Source: Euryarchaeota archaeon TMED117 (lineage in GTDB: Archaea > Thermoplasmatota > Poseidoniia > Poseidoniales > Poseidoniaceae). From it: DNA of 8,242 bases. Below the pieces are notes generated by a model. That model saw only the letters and a program-made list of their open reading frames with translations, did not search any database and was not told the DNA's origin. The position numbers were made by a program, and so were the translations under genes. The stretch spans positions 3,532-11,773 of the forward strand of contig NHFS02000062.1 of the NCBI GenBank assembly GCA_002171315.2, in the 5' to 3' direction. Positions 1 through 5,146 of this stretch are shown here, piece after piece. Within the stretch, counting starts at the first letter, position 1. Each line of letters opens with the position of its first letter.

Positions 1-87
1 CCAGTTGCTCAACCGACACCTTCAATGACTCCAACAACCCAAGACACAAACAGCCTGTCGAGTTTACTTGATGATTTGGATTTGTGA
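1..87 (+). CDS. C-terminal end of an unidentified protein (partial)
   Basis: The reading frame is open from the first base and ends at TGA 85-87, giving 28 residues. They are rich in Pro, Thr and Gln and finish in the acidic-hydrophobic tail SSLLDDLDL. Such a low-complexity linker with a short terminal motif suggests a flexible C-terminal tail, but the family cannot be identified from it. The stop lies 5 bases before the preferred sepF start, and its TGA is part of a GTGA ribosome-binding motif. The gene is therefore probably the upstream member of the sepF operon. That this frame is coding is inferred from the tight junction and the lack of stops; with so few codons it stays tentative. Confidence 0.55.
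   Translation, partial: PVAQPTPSMTPTTQDTNSLSSLLDDLDL
84..87 (+). promoter_or_regulatory. Ribosome binding site of sepF (GTGA)
   Basis: GTGA is part of the archaeal Shine-Dalgarno consensus (AGGTGATCC region, complementary to the 16S 3' end). It sits 5 bases before ATG 93. The same GTG could be read as a start, adding three residues (M-T-Y), but as a ribosome site it fits the ATG better. It overlaps the TGA stop of the preceding frame, which suggests coupled translation. Confidence 0.45.
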
Positions 88-92
88 CATAT

Positions 93-641
93 ATGGGAAA
101 TTTGTGGCAGTTTTTTGGCTTACCAGATCCAGAAGGTGGTTCACAGCCACCTCAGCAACAAAGACCAGCCGCTGAACAGCAACCTACGTTAGAGCAACGG
201 GAACAGATCGCAAAGCCTCTTGTCGAAGAGACTCAAGAAGTGGCTCCTTTGTTAGCACCTCCTACTTCCTGGACGGGCCCAGTCACTCCAGATGGCGAAC
301 CTTTTCACGACCTCTCATCCTTTGCAAGAACAACAAAGATTCGTCCAAAGAGGGCTCTCCGATATGTTAAACCAGATTCAAAATATAGGATTTACACGAA
401 TCAAATCTCTGAACGAGTTCGTCAAGGAGATACAGTTATTGTTGATCTACGTCCTCTTGTTCATATGGATTCCCACCAGCAAGCATGTCGTAGAGAATTA
501 CGAACGATGTGTGAGCAGGTTGGCGTAGCAATCTTCGCCCTTGATTCAGAGGATAAGTTGCTCATGATTCCAGGTTCAGATGTCGTTGTAGAGAGAAATA
601 AACACGAACTTGGAATCACTCGCCTACTACGAGTTGAATGA
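93..641 (+). CDS. sepF: SepF-like cell division protein (archaeal type)
   Basis: Predicted 182-residue SepF (DUF552 family). In archaea SepF anchors FtsZ to the cytoplasmic membrane at the division site. Seen here: a short amphipathic N-terminus (MGNLWQFFGL) suited to membrane targeting; a disordered Pro/Gln/Glu-rich linker at about residues 12-75; and a C-terminal alpha/beta domain at about residues 88-178. That domain carries the characteristic pattern RQGDTVIVDLRPL, a helix (HQQACRRELRTMCEQVGVA), then FALDSEDKLLMIPG and a final strand VVVERN. The start ATG 93 is preferred over GTG 84 because GTGA is well placed as its ribosome site and the membrane-targeting helix then begins at Met1. It lies between an unidentified upstream gene and a 12-span membrane protein in an apparent operon. 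No ftsZ is in the window. The family call rests on the pattern of the C-terminal domain; the linker is longer than in many SepF proteins. Confidence 0.8.
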   Translation: MGNLWQFFGLPDPEGGSQPPQQQRPAAEQQPTLEQREQIAKPLVEETQEVAPLLAPPTSWTGPVTPDGEPFHDLSSFARTTKIRPKRALRYVKPDSKYRIYTNQISERVRQGDTVIVDLRPLVHMDSHQQACRRELRTMCEQVGVAIFALDSEDKLLMIPGSDVVVERNKHELGITRLLRVE

Positions 642-646
642 GTGAT
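642..646 (+). promoter_or_regulatory. Ribosome binding site of the 12-span membrane protein (GTGAT)
   Basis: GTGAT follows the sepF TGA stop directly (stop at 639-641) and ends 4 bases before ATG 651. It matches the archaeal Shine-Dalgarno motif. GTG 642 is itself an in-frame start option that would add three residues, but the motif spacing favours ATG 651. The arrangement repeats that seen in front of sepF and points to coupled translation. Confidence 0.5.
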
Positions 647-650
647 TGCC

Positions 651-1940
651 ATGAGTGAAGATCAAAAAGAGAAATTCGCAGGTTCTTATCTCGAATTATT
701 TACAGCCTCTGCGGCCATGTTTCTCCTTTTTGCAGTCATGCTGACCTGGTTAGTGTTCAAAACACCCTATGGATTGTTTGATGATCATGAACGATTGAAG
801 ACTGTTAATTTCATATTCATTGTACAATTTTCTCTTGGACCAATGATGGCTGTTCTAGCAGGGATTGCTTTTGATACATTTCCGTTGGTGTACAACATTC
901 GATCATTTGAACGGACCACAATGCGCCACTTCCTTCAACTCAATATACTCGGACAACTGTTTATTTTCATAGGCGTATTCTCCACGGATTGGGATTTGTT
1001 AATCGAATTATCAGGAATAGGAATCGTCCTTCTTTCTCTCTCATTACTCTCATTGGCGAGTCCTGCCATAGAGGTTTTCCGAACAAAAAACGAAGTGGAT
1101 GAAGTAGGGGTGTTTTCATACGCTCCAGGTATACTCTTGGTTATTTGTGGACTTGTAGTCATCGTTTCGTGGTTCTTTAGAGGTATTGATGGTATGATTG
1201 AACTCGGTATTTCGTTTACTGTAGCTTTATTCTCATGCATGCAGATTGCAACATGTTTGTTATCGCACTTCAACCGTCGACTGGGATGGGAAGTTACGAA
1301 ACCAAAATCTCTTCAATTTAAATTTACATTATTCTTTGTGTTTGCTCTTTCCCATATCGTGATCAGTGCACTCAGAGGAAGAGATCTTGTTGGAGAAGAT
1401 TTTGTTGACATTTCGCTGACAGCGTTATTGATGCTCATGTTCTTTATTGTTAATCCGAAAAGAATTCTTCAACTTTCCTTCGGATCAGTAGCAAAACCTC
1501 ATTCAAGAATGGTCTTGGGCGGATACCTGCTCCTTCCCATTCTAGCAGTTATCTCATCAGGGCCTATTTGGACAGGACACGAAGGAATTGCCTCTGTCCA
1601 GCCTGCACATTGGTTGCTCCTAGCCAGTTCGGGATTCCTTATCGTCTGGGGCTTCGCTTTGTTCCTACACGAAGATCATTTACACATTTCATTATCGAAT
1701 AGATCCACTCCTTGGATTACATTCCTTTCGCTAATGATTGGAGCAATTCTGATTTGTTGGTCTCTTTACGACAAGAACGTACTGACAACTGGTAAGAACT
1801 ACACTCCATTTATCGGTTGGGCTGTCGCTCAAATCGTCGGTATCATCTCTCTGACGTACCTTCTTGCAAGGCACATCTTCTTCCCGAATGATAATTGGCA
1901 CCGCATTCCTATGTTTTACAATCGGTTTCTATCAAAGTAA
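651..1940 (+). CDS. Polytopic membrane protein with about 12 spans, function unknown
   Basis: A 429-residue integral membrane protein. By eye, hydrophobic segments lie (numbered from ATG 651) at about 15-37, 52-75, 94-112, 117-138, 154-176, 182-206, 222-241, 251-268, 286-305, 317-339, 354-373 and 384-407. That gives roughly twelve spans and no large soluble domain. The ends are short and polar (N-terminus MSEDQKEKF, C-terminus NRFLSK). Several histidines sit at or near membrane edges (DDHER, LSHI, PAHW, HEDHLH). A 12-span fold with edge histidines recalls NnrS or haem-copper-oxidase-like proteins, but I see no motif that supports this and do not assign it. No transporter signature was recognised. 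It follows sepF with 9 intervening bases and is probably cotranslated with it, so a role at the membrane during division or envelope growth is possible. Its 3' end overlaps the convergent maf gene by 9 bases. Confidence 0.85.
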   Translation: MSEDQKEKFAGSYLELFTASAAMFLLFAVMLTWLVFKTPYGLFDDHERLKTVNFIFIVQFSLGPMMAVLAGIAFDTFPLVYNIRSFERTTMRHFLQLNILGQLFIFIGVFSTDWDLLIELSGIGIVLLSLSLLSLASPAIEVFRTKNEVDEVGVFSYAPGILLVICGLVVIVSWFFRGIDGMIELGISFTVALFSCMQIATCLLSHFNRRLGWEVTKPKSLQFKFTLFFVFALSHIVISALRGRDLVGEDFVDISLTALLMLMFFIVNPKRILQLSFGSVAKPHSRMVLGGYLLLPILAVISSGPIWTGHEGIASVQPAHWLLLASSGFLIVWGFALFLHEDHLHISLSNRSTPWITFLSLMIGAILICWSLYDKNVLTTGKNYTPFIGWAVAQIVGIISLTYLLARHIFFPNDNWHRIPMFYNRFLSK

Positions 1941-2501
1941 TTGGCTTAGGTCATCGAGGTAATCGAGAGATTCTTCTGTAAATCCGAGAACTGTTGATTC
2001 CGATCCTTCAACTAAGCGTGCATATTCACCCATCGCACCTGCCAGATCATAGCCACCTGCTTTTCCTTTCCATGAATGAGATTCAATCAGTTCAACTAGA
2101 ACATCATCTGAAAAATCACTAAACTCAACGATTGAACATTCGATTGTTGTATTCCAACGTTCCATCGCGTACACTGAAGTTGCAGACCATACTCTATGCC
2201 TTCTACCTCGTAGACGAAGAAGCATACTTGTTGCATGCGTAACGTCTTCTGGTTGACCAAGTGAAGCATTTTCATCGTCCGGGTCCTCAACCAAGGTATC
2301 TGCAACCACGACTACATCCGCATCAATAGGGAACGAAACAGCGCTTGATTTTCTCAAAGATACTTGTTGGACTTGTTCTGAAACAGGACCTCTAGGCACT
2401 CTTTCGTCAACATTAGTCAGTGGTTTTTGCACAACATCTGAAAATCGCTCCTGAAGGATAAGACCTCGACGAGTTGATGCTGATGCGAGCAGAATGCGCA
2501 T
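1932..2501 (-). CDS. maf: Maf-family nucleotide pyrophosphatase (divergent)
   Basis: Predicted 189-residue Maf protein, the normal family length. Maf enzymes hydrolyse non-canonical or selected nucleoside triphosphates (dTTP, UTP, m7GTP types) to the monophosphate in the cytosol, and were first linked to septum formation in Bacillus. Seen: N-terminal LASASTRR (residues 5-12, family LASxSPRR), VDE at 31-33, the catalytic-type Asp in VVVVADT (Asp68), LRLRGRRHRVWSATSVY in the middle, and KAGGYDL plus LVEGSESTVLGF near the end. Departures from the family: Pro10 is Thr, the Lys of the usual GKP/EKP motif is Gln83 (LGQP), the usual Glu-Pro before the KAG motif is Ser-Trp, and an acidic loop lies at 72-78. 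Substrate cannot be assigned. ATG 2501 is chosen because the family starts at this MRILLAS; the frame stays open upstream only as antisense of the next gene. It overlaps the convergent membrane-protein gene by 9 bases. Confidence 0.87.
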   Translation of the reverse strand: MRILLASASTRRGLILQERFSDVVQKPLTNVDERVPRGPVSEQVQQVSLRKSSAVSFPIDADVVVVADTLVEDPDDENASLGQPEDVTHATSMLLRLRGRRHRVWSATSVYAMERWNTTIECSIVEFSDFSDDVLVELIESHSWKGKAGGYDLAGAMGEYARLVEGSESTVLGFTEESLDYLDDLSQLL

Positions 2502-2596
2502 GGCCCCTCTAAGGGGAATACCTTCATCACATTTTGCAAACGTTTGGAGCGTGAGTTTCAAAGGGCTGATTGGTTTCCTTGAGACGGGGCGCAACA
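2502..2596 (-). promoter_or_regulatory. Divergent spacer between maf and the ATPase gene
   Basis: These 95 bases lie between the two divergent start codons and must hold promoter elements for both genes unless transcription comes from further away. No convincing archaeal TATA/BRE pair is visible. The most AT-rich part is ATTTTGCAAA (2531-2540), which includes the perfect palindrome TTTGCAAA (2533-2540). It lies 32-39 bases upstream of the maf ATG and 57 bases before the ATPase ATG, so it could be a promoter element or operator. That is inference; strand is nominal because the region serves both directions. Confidence 0.4.
2504..2516 (-). repeat. Short inverted repeat over the maf ribosome binding site
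   Basis: CCCCT-CTA-AGGGG is a perfect 5-bp inverted repeat with a 3-base loop. In the maf mRNA it reads CCCCT-TAG-AGGGG and ends 2 bases before the ATG, so the only purine-rich candidate ribosome site (AGAGGGG) is one arm of the hairpin. The repeat is seen directly; any effect on translation is inferred. Confidence 0.5.
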
Positions 2597-3316
2597 ATGG
2601 ACACCATGAACCGAATACCAACTCACGTTGAAGGATTGGATGAAAACATGCAAGGAGGAATTCCAAAAGGGCACATTTGCATCGTTGCAGGTGCCTCTGG
2701 AGCCATGAAATCCAGCGTAACATTCTCTGTCTTGTACAATGCAGTTCTCTACGGTGAGACAAGCGGTATCTACGTAACTCTGGAACAAGGAAAGGAGTCG
2801 CTTCGTGCTCACATGTCAAACATGGGCATGAACGTAGACGACCCCCGTGTCCGCAACCGAATCGCAATTATCGATTTGTCTGATCTTCGTGTTCAATTAG
2901 ATGAACAAGGAATGAGTAATCGTGTTGATTGGATGGGGCAACTTATCAAACAACTTACCAATTATCGTAAGTCCATTGGTTTTGAACTTCTTGTGTTCGA
3001 TTCACTTGGAGCATTCTTTACCTTAACAAAGATGGAAAATCCTCGTGATGAGATTTTCAGACTCTTTGAGGCAGTTCGCAGGCTCGAGTTAACATCATTC
3101 TTCATCTGTGAGATGACTGGTGAAGATCACAAGCAATTTGGAGAATATGGGGTAGAAGATTATCTCTCAGACGGTGTTATTCACCTTGTTATGGATCGGA
3201 AAGGCGATGATGTCCATCGTAAACTTGGAATTGTTAAGATGCGCCATACCAGGCACGCTTTGGGATACAAACCATTTGATTGGAAAGAAAGTGAACAGCG
3301 ATTTACTGTTCTTTGA
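2597..3316 (+). CDS. RAD55/KaiC-like RecA-superfamily ATPase
   Basis: A 239-residue single-domain ATPase of the RecA/KaiC superfamily. Seen, numbered from ATG 2597: the family entry motif NRIPTHVEGLDENMQGGIPKG (residues 4-24), a P-loop GASGAMKS (32-39), the strand YVTLEQGKESL with the expected catalytic Glu63, Walker B LLVFDSLG (Asp135), and the C-terminal pattern EDYLSDGVIHL (187-197) followed by LGIVKMRHTRH. The P-loop has Met instead of the glycine that normally precedes the Lys. Such stand-alone archaeal proteins are thought to act in signalling, motility (FlaH-like) or recombination; nothing here separates these roles, and no archaellum or recombination gene is adjacent. ATG 2597 or the in-frame ATG 2606 is the start; the longer TTG 2570 form adds a basic stretch unlike the family. 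No strong ribosome site is visible, so it may be leaderless. It is divergent from maf and its stop abuts that of glmS. Confidence 0.85.
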   Translation: MDTMNRIPTHVEGLDENMQGGIPKGHICIVAGASGAMKSSVTFSVLYNAVLYGETSGIYVTLEQGKESLRAHMSNMGMNVDDPRVRNRIAIIDLSDLRVQLDEQGMSNRVDWMGQLIKQLTNYRKSIGFELLVFDSLGAFFTLTKMENPRDEIFRLFEAVRRLELTSFFICEMTGEDHKQFGEYGVEDYLSDGVIHLVMDRKGDDVHRKLGIVKMRHTRHALGYKPFDWKESEQRFTVL

Positions 3317-5134
3317 TTACTCAACAGTTACTGACTTTGCCAAATTACGAGGTCGATCGACATCAAGTCCTAGCTTGAGCGCAGTTTGATAGGCAATGAG
3401 TTGGAGTGGAAGAACGGTAATTAGTGGAGAAAGCATGGGATGTGTCTTAGGTACTGAGATATTTACATCCCCTATTTCAGAGATTGAATCTCCTTCTTCA
3501 TGAATCAAAATAATGCGAGCACCACGTGCTTTGCATTCGTGAATTGCATTAAGAGTTCGATCTTGAACTCCATCATTTGGAGCGATGACAACAACTGGTG
3601 ATCCTTCTTCAATCAAAGCAATAGGGCCGTGTTTCATTTCTCCTGCAGGATAAGCAAGACAAGGGATATAGGCGATCTCCATCAATTTTAATGCCCCTTC
3701 CGAAGCAACTGGAGAAGAAACTCCACGGCCTAGGAAAAGGACATTCTTTGCCCCAATGATTGCATCAACTGCCTCTGCAATTGGTCCTTGATGAGAAAGA
3801 TAAGTTTCTATTTTCTTTGGTAATTCCTTCAAACCTTTTGTAATCCTTTTCCCTTCTGAAATATTCAGAGAACGACCACGTCCAAGTTTAAGTGCAAAAA
3901 GAGAAAGTGCACCGACCATATTTGTAAACGCCTTTGTCGACGCAACGGATTGCTCTGGCCCTGAATGAATATACACTCCTTTACCGCATTGGCGAGCAAT
4001 GGTTGAACCAACAACATTGATCACACCGTAAACATCTGCACCCTTACGTTGGATTTCTTTAACAGCAGAAAGTGTATCTGCTGTTTCTCCCGATTGCGAT
4101 ATAGCAAAATGCATTGCTTTTGAATTGATTACTGGATCATTCATGTTAAACTCGCTTGCAACATGAGATACAGCCGGTATACGCGCCCACTTTTCAATCA
4201 ACAATTGGCCAATTTGAGCAGCGTGTAACGCCGTTCCACAGCCGATTAGACGAACGTGAGGAATTGCTGCAAGCGCTTGCGGAGTAATCTCGAGCCCACC
4301 AAGATTAGCCGAACCTGATGAATGACGTAATCTTCCACTGATACAGTGCTGCAACGATTGAGATTGTTCATGAATTTCTTTCAGCATGAAATGAGGATAA
4401 TCTCCCAATTCACTAACCCCCCATTCTTCATCAATATCAAGAGGACTTGACTCGACAGGTGTTCCTTCAGGAAGCATTATTTCGAAACCATCACGATCAA
4501 GTCGAGCGATTTGCCCATCATCCAGAGCGAACATTTCGCTTGTGTGCTCCCGGATTGCATGAGGGTCACTCGAAATGAAGAGTTCGTCTGAAGAGCGGCC
4601 AATAATCAGTGGTGAGCCATTGCGGGCGCACAAAATCATATCATATTCTTTGAAGAGTACACATAGTCCCCAAGTCCCTCGAACAATACGGAGGACAGAT
4701 GCAAGTGCTTTCATAGGAGTCTTTCCTTTTTGGAGTTCCATTGAGATGAAATGGCAAAATACCTCTGAATCGGTTTCAGATGAGAGTGTTATTCCTTTAC
4801 GTGCTAGTCGTTTACGCAATTGAGCCGAATTTTGCAGAATTCCATTGTGAACGATAGCGACTTCACCATCCTCGCTGATATGCGGATGAGCATTCTCTTT
4901 TGTCACGCCACCATGTGTTGCCCAACGAGTGTGAGAGATTCCAATTGTGCCTTCCATTTTTGGTAAAGATGAAGTGAGATCAGAGATTTTACCAACATCT
5001 TTGAACGATTGAAGAGAGCCGTTCCTTACAACAATTCCACTTGAATCATAACCTCTATACTCGAGTCTAAGTAAGCCCTGTACAAGTACTTGTGAAGCAT
5101 TCTTATCCCCAATATAGCCAAAAATACCGCACAA
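3317..5134 (-). CDS. glmS: Glutamine--fructose-6-phosphate aminotransferase (isomerizing)
   Basis: Full-length GlmS of 605 residues (E. coli 609). It makes glucosamine-6-phosphate from fructose-6-phosphate and glutamine, the entry step to UDP-GlcNAc, in the cytosol. Seen: the N-terminal class II glutaminase domain (about 2-220) with nucleophile Cys2 exposed after Met removal, LEYRGYDSSG (24-33), SHTRWATHG (67-75) and HNG (96-98); a linker with PHFMLKEIHEQ (247-257); SIS domain 1 (about 285-420) with GCGT (298-301), SQSGETADT (346-354) and STKAFT (399-404); SIS domain 2 (about 450-590) with GRGVSSPVASEGALKL and AGEMKHGPIAL (497-507); and the C-terminal DVDRPRNLAKSVTVE with the catalytic-type Lys600. 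No key residue is missing. The start codon is TTG at 5132-5134: it is the only start giving M-C-G-I-F-G and is preceded by a strong ribosome site. It lies 10 bases after the large envelope protein gene, probably cotranslated with it, and ends flush against the convergent ATPase gene. Confidence 0.97.
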   Translation of the reverse strand: MCGIFGYIGDKNASQVLVQGLLRLEYRGYDSSGIVVRNGSLQSFKDVGKISDLTSSLPKMEGTIGISHTRWATHGGVTKENAHPHISEDGEVAIVHNGILQNSAQLRKRLARKGITLSSETDSEVFCHFISMELQKGKTPMKALASVLRIVRGTWGLCVLFKEYDMILCARNGSPLIIGRSSDELFISSDPHAIREHTSEMFALDDGQIARLDRDGFEIMLPEGTPVESSPLDIDEEWGVSELGDYPHFMLKEIHEQSQSLQHCISGRLRHSSGSANLGGLEITPQALAAIPHVRLIGCGTALHAAQIGQLLIEKWARIPAVSHVASEFNMNDPVINSKAMHFAISQSGETADTLSAVKEIQRKGADVYGVINVVGSTIARQCGKGVYIHSGPEQSVASTKAFTNMVGALSLFALKLGRGRSLNISEGKRITKGLKELPKKIETYLSHQGPIAEAVDAIIGAKNVLFLGRGVSSPVASEGALKLMEIAYIPCLAYPAGEMKHGPIALIEEGSPVVVIAPNDGVQDRTLNAIHECKARGARIILIHEEGDSISEIGDVNISVPKTHPMLSPLITVLPLQLIAYQTALKLGLDVDRPRNLAKSVTVE

Positions 5135-5139
5135 AAAAA

Positions 5140-5146
5140 ATCACCT
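5140..5146 (-). promoter_or_regulatory. Ribosome binding site of glmS (AGGTGAT), overlapping the upstream stop
   Basis: On the - strand the sequence reads CTT-TAG-GTGATT followed by a T run and TTG-TGC. AGGTGAT is a perfect match to the archaeal Shine-Dalgarno core and is 5 bases from the TTG start at 5134. It shares its AG with the TAG stop (5147-5145) of the upstream gene, indicating translational coupling. An in-frame TGA at 5143-5141 rules out any start further upstream, so this site decides the TTG start. Confidence 0.75.

Noticed and set aside
935..1273. Minus-strand 112-codon frame inside the membrane-protein gene
   Set aside because: Shadow of the hydrophobic + strand gene; low-complexity composition, no ribosome site, and no room for a separate transcription unit.
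2570..2596. TTG 2570 as start of the ATPase gene
   Set aside because: It would add nine residues (VSLRRGAT-like) before a good ATG; the family motif begins shortly after ATG 2597 and the TTG has no ribosome site.
2502..2867. Upstream extension of the maf frame (122 further codons on the minus strand)
   Set aside because: This part is antisense to the ATPase gene, is rich in Arg, Cys and Leu without domain features, and the Maf family begins at the Met encoded at 2501.
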